Of a stretch of DNA of 52,188 nt, positions 8,534 to 17,201 are shown one piece after another. Where the stretch lies: NCBI RefSeq assembly GCF_900289115.1, contig NZ_LT985196.1, forward strand, positions 449,575-501,762, in the 5' to 3' direction. Under the pieces are notes generated by a model that had not been told where the DNA came from, did not search any database, and worked only from the letters and a program-made list of their open reading frames with translations. The stretch's first letter is position 1; the number at the start of each line of letters is the position of its first letter. Made by a program: the position numbers and the translations under genes. The DNA comes from Janibacter massiliensis. Its GTDB lineage: Bacteria > Actinomycetota > Actinomycetes > Actinomycetales > Dermatophilaceae.

Positions 8534-10090
8534 TCAGGCCTTCCGGAACATCGAGAGCATCCGCTGCGTCACGGTGAACCCACCGAAGACATTGATGCTG
8601 GCGAGCAGGACCGCGAGGAACGCGATGACCTGGATGATCGGGTCGTCATCGGTGATCTGGGTCATCGCACCGATGAGGATGATCCCGGAGATCGCGTTCG
8701 TCACCGACATGAGCGGCGTGTGCAGCGCGTGGTGCACGTTGCCGATCACGTAGTAGCCGATGACGACGGCGAGCATGAAGACGGTGACGTTGGCGAGGAT
8801 CGCCGGCGGGGCGAACCCCATGACGAGCAGGAACACCAGCGCGGCGGCACCGATCGCACCCCAGCGTGCCGCGGGGCTCATCGGCGCCTTGGCGGCGGGC
8901 TCGGGCGCGGACGCACCCCCGGCAGCCGGCGCGGGGCTCGCCGCGGTCGCGGCGGCCGAGACCTGGACCGGCGGCGGCGGCCACAGCGTCTCGCCGCCGC
9001 TGGTCACCGTCATGCCGCGCACGACGACGTCGTCGAGGTCGATGACGAGCTGGCCGTCCTTCTCCGGCGTCATCAGCGTGAGCATGTTGACGACGTTCGT
9101 GCCGTAGAGCTGGCTGGCCTGGGTGGGCAGCCGCGCCGGGAGGTCGGTGTAGCCCAGGATCGTCACGCCGTTGGCGGTGACGACCTTCTCGTCGGCGACG
9201 GAGCCCGCGACGTTGCCGCCGCTGCCGGCCGCCATGTCGACGATGACGCTGCCGGGCTTCATCGAGGCGACCATCTCCTCGGTGATGAGGCGGGGCGCCT
9301 GCCGACCCGGGATGAGGGCCGTCGTGATGATGATGTCGACCTCGGCCGCCTGCTGCGCGTAGAGCGCGGCGGCCTTGCGGTTGAAGTCCTCCGTGGCCTC
9401 CTTCGCGTAGCCGTCGCTCGAGGCCTCGGCCTCGGCGGCGTCGCGCTCGACCTCGAGGAACTCCGCGCCCATCGACTCGACCTGCTCGCCGACCTCCGGG
9501 CGGATGTCGAACGCGCGGACGATCGCGCCGAGGCTGTTCGCCGTGCCGATCGCGGCCAGGCCCGCGACGCCGGCGCCGCAGACGAGGACCTTCGCGGGCG
9601 GGACCTTGCCCGCGGCCGTGACCTGACCGGTGAAGAGCGAGCCGAACTCGTGCGCGGCCTCCACGACGGCCCGGTACCCGGCGATGTTCGCCATCGACGA
9701 CAGCACGTCCAGCGCCTGGGCGCGCGAGATCCGCGGCACGGCGTCCATCGCCAGGGCGGTGACCTTGCGGTCGGTGAGCGCCTGCACGAGGTCGGGCGAG
9801 GTCGCCGGGGCCAGCAGGCTCGCGAGGGTCGCGCCCTCCCGCAGCCGGCCGATCTCCGCCGGGCTCGGGGCGTTGACCTTCGTCACGAGGTCCGCGCCCC
9901 ATGCCTCCTCGGCCGATCCGACGGTGGCCCCGGCCGCCTCGTACGCCGCGTCGGAGAAGGCCGCTGCGGCCCCCGCACCCGACTCGATGACGACGTCGTA
10001 GCCGAGCTTGACGAGCCGCTCGACGGTCTTGGGGGTCGCCGCGACGCGTGTCTCACCCGCTCGGGACTCCTTGGGCACTCCCAGTCGCAC
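8534..10090 (-). CDS. pntA: NAD(P) transhydrogenase subunit alpha (alpha1 and alpha2 joined)
   Basis: A 518-aa subunit beginning [20 protein letters not shown]. Residues 1 to about 370 form the NAD(H)-binding domain I, with [20 protein letters not shown] as the Rossmann motif. An Ala/Pro-rich linker (about 375-410) leads to four membrane helices (about 415-510) that many actinobacteria encode separately as alpha2. The order here is therefore two genes, not three. GTG 10090 gives the conserved N-terminus. A cluster of GGGACG boxes lies 130-170 nt upstream. Confidence 0.95.
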   Translation of the reverse strand: MRLGVPKESRAGETRVAATPKTVERLVKLGYDVVIESGAGAAAAFSDAAYEAAGATVGSAEEAWGADLVTKVNAPSPAEIGRLREGATLASLLAPATSPDLVQALTDRKVTALAMDAVPRISRAQALDVLSSMANIAGYRAVVEAAHEFGSLFTGQVTAAGKVPPAKVLVCGAGVAGLAAIGTANSLGAIVRAFDIRPEVGEQVESMGAEFLEVERDAAEAEASSDGYAKEATEDFNRKAAALYAQQAAEVDIIITTALIPGRQAPRLITEEMVASMKPGSVIVDMAAGSGGNVAGSVADEKVVTANGVTILGYTDLPARLPTQASQLYGTNVVNMLTLMTPEKDGQLVIDLDDVVVRGMTVTSGGETLWPPPPVQVSAAATAASPAPAAGGASAPEPAAKAPMSPAARWGAIGAAALVFLLVMGFAPPAILANVTVFMLAVVIGYYVIGNVHHALHTPLMSVTNAISGIILIGAMTQITDDDPIIQVIAFLAVLLASINVFGGFTVTQRMLSMFRKA

Positions 10091-10218
10091 TGCCGCTCCT
10101 CGGGGTCGGTCGGGCCACCCGGCTCTGGGTGGTCGAAGGCAACCTATTGTGCCCGGGCGCCCCCTGTCGTCAGATGTGACGGCGGCAATACCCGATACCG
10201 CGAGTTCCGGTCAGTTTC

Positions 10219-10257
10219 GGGACGATCGTCCCAACATCCGGGACGGACGTCGGGACG
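10219..10257. promoter_or_regulatory. Cluster of four GGGACG boxes, candidate operator
   Basis: GGGACG occurs at 10219 and 10240 and 10252 on the plus strand and as its complement at 10227-10232. The first two form the perfect 14-bp palindrome GGGACGATCGTCCC. The cluster lies in the short gap between pntA and the upstream DUF4333 gene, at the 3' end of the latter. The regulator is unknown. Confidence 0.4.
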
Positions 10258-10258
10258 G

Positions 10259-10699
10259 TCAGCCGGCGGCGGGCGTCGTGCTGCCGTCTGTGCCGGTGAC
10301 GGCCGTGTCGTTCTCGAAGTCGAAGTTCACCGTCGTCCCGGTGATGGACTTCACCGTCGCGGTCATCCCGAGCGTGGTGCCGTCCGACAGCGTCCACGTA
10401 CAGGTCGTCGTCGCGCCGACCTTCGCCTCGATGTCGTCCGGGCAGTCGAGCGTGGCGCCGTCGGGCTTGTTCGTGAACGCCTCGGTCGCCTCCGTCTCGA
10501 TCTCGGAGGCGGACACGGTCGCCCCGGCGGTGTCGGTCGTCGTCGACGTGACGGGCGACGTCGGCCCGTCGGGCGAGGTGCTGCTCGAGCTCGAGGACGA
10601 CGAGGAGTCGCCGACCGAGAACGAGCAGGCACCGAGGGTGATCGCGCTGGTCGCGAAGATCGAGCTCGCGATGACGGGTGCGGTGCGGATGGAACGCAT
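10259..10699 (-). CDS. DUF4333-type lipoprotein
   Basis: A 146-aa exported lipoprotein. The signal peptide ends in the lipobox LGAC with Cys25. A poly-Ser/Thr linker (about 26-55) leads to a compact C-terminal domain with LDCPDDIEAKVGATTTCTW and LGMTATVKSITG, the pattern of DUF4333 with its paired cysteines. DUF4333 domains are actinobacterial and of unknown function; some accompany penicillin-binding or cell-wall proteins. ATG 10699 is preceded by AGGGGGA. The gene stands between pntA (same strand) and the MFS pseudogene. Confidence 0.85.
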   Translation of the reverse strand: MRSIRTAPVIASSIFATSAITLGACSFSVGDSSSSSSSSSTSPDGPTSPVTSTTTDTAGATVSASEIETEATEAFTNKPDGATLDCPDDIEAKVGATTTCTWTLSDGTTLGMTATVKSITGTTVNFDFENDTAVTGTDGSTTPAAG

Positions 10700-10752
10700 G
10701 CTGTGGATCCCCCTGCGTCGAGATGGCGAGAGCTCGCCCGTACGCGGCGAGT

Positions 10753-11694
10753 CTAGGTGGACCGCCCCGGGCGCACGTCCTCGGAGGCTGGACGGTGCAG
10801 GAGCAGCGGGACGAGGGAGGGGGCCACGAGGACGGCCGGCACCGCCGTGAAGCCGACGAGCGCGGCAGTCACCGCTGAGGGTGGCTGCGTCACGGCACCG
10901 TCCCTCGAGGCGACGTACCCGCCCGTGGCGAGCACGAGCGCGTACAGCCCGGTGCCGAGCGCGAGCCCGAGGGTCTCCCCCGCGGTCCACACCCCCGTGA
11001 ACACCCCGGTCCGGTTGGCCCCGGAGCTTCTTGCCCGCCCGGACACCGACCCGTTCCCACAGGGGGGTCTCGACGATCGCCGGCCCGACGAACGCGACGA
11101 GGATCAGCGTCGAGGCGCCCGCGTCGCGCAGCACCCAGCGGGCGACGTAGTCCGCGCCGGCGAGCATCGTTCCCGTCGCGAGCGCCTGGAGCACCCACGC
11201 GAGCAGGAGCGTGCGGAACGGACCCGAGGAAGCGACGACCGCGAGCTGCTCGCGCAGGCCGCCGACCGACGGGGCCACCCCGCCGGCGTCGACGGGCGCC
11301 CGACGGGTCGTCCACCACGCGCGGAGCCGTCCGGGTCGGCGGTCATCTCCGCCGGCATCGCCATGCACGGCACCTGGAAGAAGGCGTACGCGCTGGCGCA
11401 CACGAGGTAGAGCACGGCGACCCACGCCGCACCGAGCCAGGCCGGACCCGTCGGACCGAGGAAGAGCAGCGCGAAGCACACGGCGAGCGCGAGGCCGGCG
11501 CGGAGGATGAACGGCCGCCGCCGACCCGCCGGATGCTCCGACCGGTCGGTGAGGAACGGCAGCAGGAGCAGACCCGGCACCGCCCCGAAGGACCCGGTGA
11601 CCACCGACCCCAGCCCGTACCCCCGGCGGGCCTGCGACGGGAGGGCCTCCGCGGTGGTCCCGGCGGCCTCGTCGGCGCCCGTCGTCGTCGGCAT
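10753..11694 (-). pseudogene. MFS transporter (MelB/sugar-cation symporter type), broken
   Basis: Three pieces of one MFS protein lie in different frames. From ATG 11694 come RRGYGLGSVVTGSFGAVPGL and a run to FFQVPCMAMPAEMTADPD. The frame changes near 11320, giving LREQLAVVASSGPFRTLLL and DYVARWVLRDAGASTLILVA. It changes again near 11035, giving GVFTGVWTAGETLGLALG and a normal-looking C-terminus at 10753. Besides the frameshifts, stretches are missing: after LLPFLTD, after MTADPD and after RAGKK, so about a third of a normal 450-aa transporter is absent. It cannot make a functional carrier. Assembly error is an alternative cause. Confidence 0.85.
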
Positions 11695-11748
11695 GGACGG
11701 AGCGCAGTCAGCGTCGGGCGGGGACGTCGGCCTGAGAGACTGACCGCC

Positions 11749-12969
11749 ATGCGACGGATCAGGCAGGCCGACAAGCTGAAGAACGTCCGGTACGACGTGC
11801 GGGGCCCGATCCTCCAGGAGGCCCAGCGCCTCGAGGCCCTGGGCGAGAAGATCCTCAAGCTGAACATCGGCAACACCGCACCGTTCGGCTTCGAGGCACC
11901 GCAGCCGGTGCTCGCCGCGATGATCCAGCACCTGCCCGACTCCCAGGGCTACTCCGACAGCAAGGGCATCTACCCCGCCCGCACCGCCGTCGCGCAGTAC
12001 TACCAGTCGGTCGGCATCACCGAGGTCGGCGTCGAGGACGTCTACATCGGCAACGGCGTCTCCGAGCTCATCACGATGGTCCTCCAGGCCTTCGTCGACG
12101 ACGGCAACGAGATCCTCGTCCCGGCGCCCGACTACCCCCTGTGGACCGGGGCCGTCGCCCTCTCCGGCGGCACGCCCGTGCACTACCGGTGCGACGAGAG
12201 AAACGAGTGGAACCCCGACCTGGCCGACATCGAGTCGAAGATCACCGAGAACACCCACGCCCTCGTCGTCATCAACCCGAACAACCCCACGGGGGCGGTG
12301 TACTCGGAGGAGACCGTCCGCGGCCTCGTCGACATCGCCCGGCGCCACGACCTCGTCCTCATGGCCGACGAGATCTACGAGAAGATCGTCTTCGACGACG
12401 CCGTCCACCACCACACCGCCAAGGCCGCCGGCGACGACGTCCTCTGCCTCACGTTCTCGGGCCTGTCGAAGGCGTACCGCGTGTGCGGCTACCGCGCCGG
12501 GTGGGTCGTCGTCACCGGGCCGAAGGAGCGCGCGAGCGACTTCCTCGAGGGCCTGACCCTGCTGGCGAACATGCGGATGTGCGCGAACGTCCCCGGGCAG
12601 CACGCGATCCAGACCGCCCTCGGGGGCTACCAGTCCATCGACGAGCTCATCGTCCCCGGCGGGCGGTTCCACGACCAGATCCAGCTGGCGTCGCGCTTGC
12701 TCAACGAGATCCCCGGCGTCAGCTGCGTGCCGCCGCGCGGGGCGCTCTACTGCTTCCCCCGGCTCGACCCGGAGGTCTACCCCATCGAGGACGACGAGGC
12801 GTTCGTCATCGAGCTGCTGCGGGAGAAGAAGATCCTCGTCACCCACGGGCGAGGTTTCAACTGGTTCGAACCCGACCACTTCCGGCTCGTCACGCTGCCC
12901 GACGCCGACGTCCTCACCGAGGCGATCGGGCGGATCGCCGACTTCCTCCAGGTCCGTCGAGGCTCGTGA
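11749..12969 (+). CDS. Alanine-type aminotransferase (AlaA-like, class I/II)
   Basis: A 406-aa PLP enzyme of fold type I. It shows NPNNPTG (about 179-185), MADEIYEKIVFD, and the PLP lysine Lys241 in SGLSKAYRVCGYRAGW. The N-terminus RQADKLKNVRYDVRGPI and the close of the chain match the AlaA (glutamate-pyruvate) group, also found in mycobacteria as an AspC-named protein. The reaction is pyruvate plus glutamate to alanine plus 2-oxoglutarate. The ATG follows the convergent MFS remnant by 54 nt. Its stop overlaps the GTG start of crcB1 (GTGA), so the three genes form one operon. Confidence 0.9.
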   Translation: MRRIRQADKLKNVRYDVRGPILQEAQRLEALGEKILKLNIGNTAPFGFEAPQPVLAAMIQHLPDSQGYSDSKGIYPARTAVAQYYQSVGITEVGVEDVYIGNGVSELITMVLQAFVDDGNEILVPAPDYPLWTGAVALSGGTPVHYRCDERNEWNPDLADIESKITENTHALVVINPNNPTGAVYSEETVRGLVDIARRHDLVLMADEIYEKIVFDDAVHHHTAKAAGDDVLCLTFSGLSKAYRVCGYRAGWVVVTGPKERASDFLEGLTLLANMRMCANVPGQHAIQTALGGYQSIDELIVPGGRFHDQIQLASRLLNEIPGVSCVPPRGALYCFPRLDPEVYPIEDDEAFVIELLREKKILVTHGRGFNWFEPDHFRLVTLPDADVLTEAIGRIADFLQVRRGS

Positions 12970-13439
12970 CGGCGCGGCCCACGCACGGGCCCGCGGTCCC
13001 GCTCCTCGTCGGGCTCGGCGGAGCGCTCGGCTCGCTCGGCCGGTGGGGCGTCTCGCGGGCGCTCCCGCCGCGAGACGGCGGCCCTCTCGGTGGCCTGCCG
13101 TGGGGGACGCTGCTCGTCAACGTCTCGGGGGCGGTGCTCATCGGGCTCGTCGTCGCCGGTCTCGCCGCGCTCGCCGCACGCCGGGATGCCGAGCCCGTGT
13201 GGGTGCGGCCCTTCCTCGTCGTCGGGGTCCTCGGCGGATGGACGACGATGTCCACCCTCGTCGTCGAGCTCGGGCGCCTCGCGGGACACCGGCCCGCCGT
13301 CGCGCTGGTGTACCTGCTCGCGTCGGTCGCGCTCGGGGTCGGTGGGTGCGTGGCCGGGCTCGTGGTCGGCGAGCGGGTGCTCGGCGGCTCCCCCGGTCAG
13401 GCGGAGGTCGCACGCACGATCGAGGAGGGCGGCGCATGA
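12966..13439 (+). CDS. crcB: Fluoride channel CrcB/Fluc, first subunit
   Basis: A 157-aa, four-helix membrane protein. Family signatures are GGALGSLGRWGVSR near the N-terminus, GTLLVNVSGAVLIG (helix 2, with the conserved Asn) and GVLGGWTTMSTLVVE (helix 3, the sodium-site break). Fluc dimers export fluoride; actinobacteria often use a heterodimer from adjacent genes. GTG 12966 overlaps the aminotransferase stop and its own stop overlaps the next start (ATGA). The extra C-terminal tail RTIEEGGA is hydrophilic. No fluoride riboswitch is visible upstream. Confidence 0.92.
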   Translation: MTARPTHGPAVPLLVGLGGALGSLGRWGVSRALPPRDGGPLGGLPWGTLLVNVSGAVLIGLVVAGLAALAARRDAEPVWVRPFLVVGVLGGWTTMSTLVVELGRLAGHRPAVALVYLLASVALGVGGCVAGLVVGERVLGGSPGQAEVARTIEEGGA

Positions 13440-13723
13440 GCGCACTCGCCCTCGCTGCGGGCGTCGGGCTGGCCGGGGCGGCCGGGACGATCACCCGGTG
13501 GCGGGTCACGACGAGCCTGACCACCCGGGGCTGGGCCGCAGCCCGTGCCACGCTGGCCGTCAACGTGGCCGGGACGGTGCTGCTCGGCGCGCTCCTCATT
13601 CTCGCCGGGGGACGGACCCCGGCCTGGCTCCTCGTGCTCGGGACGGGCTACTGCGGCGCCCTGACGACGTTCAGCAGCTGGGCGCTGCACACCGCCGAGC
13701 GCCTGCGCGCCCGCCGCGGCTGA
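13436..13723 (+). CDS. crcB: Fluoride channel CrcB/Fluc, second subunit, short
   Basis: A 95-aa CrcB protein with GLAGAAGTITRW, TLAVNVAGTVLLG (helix 2 Asn) and GYCGALTTFSSW (helix 3 break). CrcB proteins are usually 110-130 aa with four helices. This one stops just after helix 3 (HTAERLRARRG), so helix 4 appears to be missing. The stop lies only 4 nt from the end of the phospholipase C remnant on the other strand, which suggests that a deletion here may have removed the end of crcB2. It is translationally coupled to crcB1. Whether the short form works is uncertain. Confidence 0.82.
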   Translation: MSALALAAGVGLAGAAGTITRWRVTTSLTTRGWAAARATLAVNVAGTVLLGALLILAGGRTPAWLLVLGTGYCGALTTFSSWALHTAERLRARRG

Positions 13724-13727
13724 GCAC

Positions 13728-14285
13728 TCAGGGGGTCAGCGACTCCCGGCCCGTGTCGACGTGGCCGGTGACCCGTCGGCGGAAGGCCGCGTCCTGGGCG
13801 CACGTCACCTCGACGTCGAACCACCCGTGGTCGGTCGGCCACGTCAGCTCCGTCGAGCCGTGGGCGGGCAGGTCGACCGTCCGGCTGGTGCCGGCGTGCG
13901 CGAGCGGGCGGAGGACGAGACGGACCGCCTTCGCGCCCGACCGGAGCGTGAGCCGCGCGGCTCGGTCGGTCCGCGGCGCGACCTCGACGTCGACCTCGCG
14001 CGCGGCTCCCGTGATGCTCCCCTTCACGTCGTACCAGAACCGGTTCGGCCCCTGCACGCTGATGTCCCACCTGCCCAGGAGCGGGACGAGCGTCGTCTCC
14101 GTCGACCCTCGGGCCGGGACCGTCACGAACGCCGGCGTGAGGCGCTCGCCCGCGAACGGGAAGACGGTGAAGGGCAGCGCGCGGCCGCCGCCGTTGCCGA
14201 GCCGGACGCGCAGCGAGCCACCCTCGTAGCGGGCCGAGGCTGTCGGTCGGTACCCGGTGGGTCGCGTCGGCGGGCCCGGGCTCGG
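13728..14285 (-). pseudogene. 3' remnant of a phospholipase C gene (C-terminal domain only)
   Basis: An open frame of 186 codons, without an ATG, that encodes the C-terminal part of a non-haemolytic phospholipase C (DUF756-type beta domains). Recognisable pieces are ARYEGGSLRVRLGNGGG, LPFTVFPFAGERLTP, WDISVQGPNRFWYDVKG and HGWFDVEVTCAQDAAFRRRV. The catalytic phosphoesterase domain (about 450 aa) is absent. A TGA at 14286-14288 closes the frame upstream, and the sequence beyond it up to the ParA gene is non-coding. A GTG at 14126 could start a shorter product, but a lone domain is unlikely to act. Confidence 0.78.
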
Positions 14286-14353
14286 TCATGCCCCGCAGTG
14301 CACCGCTCCGAGATGACGCGATCGCCACGACGAGGTGAACGCGCGCGGATAGG

Positions 14354-15145
14354 TCAGCGACCGTGCGGCGCTCGTAGGGCGCGGTCGAGGATCGCGTCGA
14401 ACGCCCGCGCCAGGTCACGCCCGCCGGGGTACTCGTGGATCGGGACCGTCGCACCCTGGGCGCGCTGCAGGACGCTGCGCTCGGGCAGGACCGGGGAGAG
14501 GACGAGCGGGCCGAACATCGACTGCAGCTCCTCGACCCGGTACCGGTGCTCGGCCAGCGACGAGCGGAACCGGTTGACGACGACCCCCAGCGGCTGCAGG
14601 CGCGGGTTGAGGGAGCCGCGGACGTCGTGGACCGCACCGAGCGCGCGGTCGGCGGCGTTGACGGCGAACAGCCCGGGCTCGGCGACGATGAGCGCCCGGT
14701 CGCTCGCGGCGAGACCCGACCGGGTGAGGGCACCCAGGTGCGGCGGGCAGTCGAGCAGGACGAGCTCGTACCCCTCGGCCTTCGCCAGCGCACGGGACAG
14801 GGCCAGCAGCGCCTTCTCGCTCGCGTCGGGCCGCTCGCGGGCGGCGAGCGCCGGCCCGCCGGTGAGGACGTCGAGCGGCACCTGCGCTCCGTCCGCCCCG
14901 CGCCACGACCACCCGCTGGGGACGACCGCCGACCGGACCACCTTCGCGCGGGGGTCCTCGAGGGCGTCGGCGAGCGTCGTCGACGGCTCCTCGGCGACGG
15001 CCAGGCCTGTCGTCACGTCGCCCTGCGGATCGAGGTCGACGACGAGCGTGCGCAACCCGCGGGCGTGCGCGCCGGAGGCGAGGCCGAGGGTGACCGACGT
15101 CTTCCCGACCCCGCCCTTGAGGCTGCACACGGCGAGGACGAGCAT
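14354..15145 (-). CDS. ParA/Soj-family ATPase
   Basis: A 263-aa ATPase with a deviant Walker A CSLKGGVGKTSVTLGL at residues 7-22, DLDPQGDVTTGL, Walker B YELVLLDCPPHLGAL and the family C-terminus. ParA proteins pattern cargo (chromosome origin, plasmid, protein clusters) on the nucleoid. No parB gene or parS-like site is adjacent, so this is an orphan ParA and not evidence for a plasmid. ATG 15145 follows TACCCT by 7 nt, giving leaderless transcription. It diverges from the acyl-CoA ligase gene. The phospholipase remnant lies downstream. Confidence 0.9.
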   Translation of the reverse strand: MLVLAVCSLKGGVGKTSVTLGLASGAHARGLRTLVVDLDPQGDVTTGLAVAEEPSTTLADALEDPRAKVVRSAVVPSGWSWRGADGAQVPLDVLTGGPALAARERPDASEKALLALSRALAKAEGYELVLLDCPPHLGALTRSGLAASDRALIVAEPGLFAVNAADRALGAVHDVRGSLNPRLQPLGVVVNRFRSSLAEHRYRVEELQSMFGPLVLSPVLPERSVLQRAQGATVPIHEYPGGRDLARAFDAILDRALRAPHGR

Positions 15146-15152
15146 GCGCGAC

Positions 15153-15158
15153 AGGGTA
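15153..15158 (-). promoter_or_regulatory. -10 element of the ParA-family gene (leaderless)
   Basis: TACCCT on the minus strand, 7 nt before ATG 15145. Confidence 0.5.
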
Positions 15159-15242
15159 GCCGCGCCCGAGCGGCGACCCGGCCGAGCGGGCGACCCGCCG
15201 CTGCCGCGGGCCCGCCCCCGTGACATCCTCCGTAGAGGAGAA

Positions 15243-15268
15243 GTTCCCGTACCGAGAGACCCGGGAAC
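15243..15268 (+). promoter_or_regulatory. Inverted repeat upstream of the acyl-CoA ligase gene
   Basis: GTTCCCG (15243-15249) and CGGGAAC (15262-15268) form an inverted repeat with a 12-nt spacer. A second GC-rich inverted repeat (GGGTGG/CCACCC) follows directly, before the Shine-Dalgarno sequence GGGGGAAGG at 15284-15292. It could be an operator or a 5' UTR hairpin. Confidence 0.35.
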
Positions 15269-15298
15269 GGGTGGTCCCACCCCGGGGGAAGGTTGGTC

Positions 15299-17116
15299 AT
15301 GACCCAGTCGATCGCCGACGGCGGCACCCTCGAGCTCGTGGCGGAGGACCTCCTCGCCACCCATCCGTGGCGCGCCGCGGCGCAGGACCCGCAGCGGGTC
15401 GTCTTCTCGCGGTTCGCGCAGGAGCGCTGGCTGCCGATCACCGCGGCCGACCACCTCACCGCGGTGACCGACGTCGCGCGGGGCCTCATCGCCCTCGGGG
15501 TCGAGCCCGGGGACCGCGTCGCGCTCATGGCGAACACCCGCTACGAGTGGCTGCTCATCGACCAGGCGTCGTGGGCGGCCGGCGCCGCCGCCGTGCCGAT
15601 CTACCCCTCGTCCGCTCCCCCGCAGGTCGAGTGGATCGTCTCCGACTCCGGCGCCCGGGTCGTCGTCGTCGAGACGACGGCGCAGGCCCAGGCCGTCGCC
15701 GAGCTCGGCCTCGGTGTCCGCGTCCTGGTCCTCGACCCCGAGGACGACTCGACCGACGCCGTCGCCGAGCTGCGGGCGCTCGGGGCCGACCGCACCGTCG
15801 CGGAGGTCGAGGCCCGACGCGACGCCGTCACCTTCGACTCCCTCGCCTCGATCATCTACACCTCGGGCACGACCGGCCGCCCCAAGGGCGTCGCCGTCAC
15901 CCACCGGCACCTGGCGGCGGAGGCCAAGGGACTGCTCACCCACCCGATCGGGGGGGTCGTGCAGAACCGCCGGGTCCTCATGTTCCTGCCGATGGCGCAC
16001 GTCCTCGCCCGCGCCGTCACGTACACGGCCGTCCAGGGCAACTCGACGGTCGGTTTCTGGGGCGACTTCGGGACGATCACCGACAAGCTCGTCTCGTTCC
16101 GCCCGCACGTCGTCCTCGGGGTTCCGCGGGTCTTCGAGAAGGTCCACGCGGCCGTCCGCACCCAGGCCACCCACCGCGGCCCTGCGATCGCAGAGATCTT
16201 CCGCCGCGGCGAGCAGGTCGCCGTCGCGCGCAGCGAGGCCCGCGGCGGCGACGGCCTGGGCGACTCCCGCCGCCCCACCGCCCGGGAGCGGCTCGAGCGC
16301 GCCGTCTTCGAGCGGCTCCTCTTCCGGCGGGTCCGGGGTGCGCTCGGCGGCGAGTGCGAGCTGGCGATCAGCGGCGGCGGCGCGCTCAACACCCGGCTGG
16401 CGCACTTCTTCCGGGGCATCGGCGTGCCGGTCTACGAGGGCTACGGGATGACGGAGACGACCGCTGCCATCACGGTCAACGGCCCCGGGTGCACGCGCAT
16501 CGGCTCGGTCGGCCCGGTCGTGCCCGGCAACCGCGTCCGGATCGGCGAGGGCGGCGAGATCGAGGTCCAGGGGATGGTCGTCATGGACGACTACTGGCAG
16601 AACCAGGACGCGACGGCCAAGACCTTCGACGACGGCTGGCTGCGCACCGGTGACCTCGGGACGCTCGACGAGGACGGCTACCTGACGATCAGCGGCCGGG
16701 CCAAGGAGATCCTCGTGACGGCCGGCGGGAAGAACGTCGCGCCCGGCCCGCTCGAGGACGTCATCCGGGAGCACCCGCTCGTCGCGAACGCGCTCGTCGT
16801 CGGCGAGGGCCGCCCCTTCGTCGGCGCGCTCATCACGCTCGAGCGCCCGGCCGTCGAGCGGTGGGCGGAAGAGAACGGCCTCGGCTCCGTCCCGATCGAG
16901 GAGCTGCCGAAGCGCAAGGAGCTGCGCGACGAGATCCAGAAGGCCGTCGACGCGGCGAACGCGTCCGTCTCGAAGGCCGAGTCCGTGCGTGCCTTCCGCC
17001 TCCTCGCGGACGACTTCACCGAGGAGCGCAGCGAGATGACGGCCGCGATGAAGCTGCGGCGCCACGTCATCACCAAGAGCCGCGCCGACGCGATCGAGGC
17101 GCTCTACCACCGCTGA
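15299..17116 (+). CDS. Long-chain fatty acyl-CoA ligase (FadD15-like)
   Basis: A 605-aa AMP-forming ligase that activates fatty acids with ATP and CoA at the membrane. Adenylation motifs are in order: YTSGTTGRPKGVAVTH near residue 187, GYGMTETTA near 381, WLRTGDLGTLDEDGYL near 447 and the C-terminal lysine region EILVTAGGKNVAPGPLED near 475. The acidic insert near 310 and the overall pattern match the FadD15 group. ATG 15299 lies 6 nt after GGGGGAAGG. It converges on two acyl-CoA dehydrogenase genes across a strong terminator, which suggests a shared lipid-degradation role. Confidence 0.93.
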   Translation: MTQSIADGGTLELVAEDLLATHPWRAAAQDPQRVVFSRFAQERWLPITAADHLTAVTDVARGLIALGVEPGDRVALMANTRYEWLLIDQASWAAGAAAVPIYPSSAPPQVEWIVSDSGARVVVVETTAQAQAVAELGLGVRVLVLDPEDDSTDAVAELRALGADRTVAEVEARRDAVTFDSLASIIYTSGTTGRPKGVAVTHRHLAAEAKGLLTHPIGGVVQNRRVLMFLPMAHVLARAVTYTAVQGNSTVGFWGDFGTITDKLVSFRPHVVLGVPRVFEKVHAAVRTQATHRGPAIAEIFRRGEQVAVARSEARGGDGLGDSRRPTARERLERAVFERLLFRRVRGALGGECELAISGGGALNTRLAHFFRGIGVPVYEGYGMTETTAAITVNGPGCTRIGSVGPVVPGNRVRIGEGGEIEVQGMVVMDDYWQNQDATAKTFDDGWLRTGDLGTLDEDGYLTISGRAKEILVTAGGKNVAPGPLEDVIREHPLVANALVVGEGRPFVGALITLERPAVERWAEENGLGSVPIEELPKRKELRDEIQKAVDAANASVSKAESVRAFRLLADDFTEERSEMTAAMKLRRHVITKSRADAIEALYHR

Positions 17117-17140
17117 CCCGGTCGCACCGAGGACGAGCGA

Positions 17141-17177
17141 CGGCGGGCGGTTCCCCGGGCCGGGGAGCCGCCCGCCG
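17141..17177. terminator. Bidirectional hairpin terminator
   Basis: Stem 17141-17156 with 17162-17177, 16 bp with one G-T pair, loop of 5 nt. It separates the convergent acyl-CoA ligase and acyl-CoA dehydrogenase genes. Confidence 0.75.
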
Positions 17178-17201
17178 TCTCGTGCGGGACCGCTCAGCGG
17201 G

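Noticed and set aside
6839-10756. A 1305-codon open frame opposite pntA and pntB
   Set aside because: GC-rich shadow frame; both transhydrogenase subunits on the other strand are fully recognisable.
12900-12965. Fluoride riboswitch before crcB1
   Set aside because: The upstream sequence is the coding end of the aminotransferase gene with overlapping stop and start; no riboswitch core was found.
14354-15145. ParA-like gene as evidence of a plasmid or integrated element
   Set aside because: No parB, parS, replication or conjugation gene is nearby and flanking genes are ordinary chromosomal metabolism; orphan ParA proteins are common.
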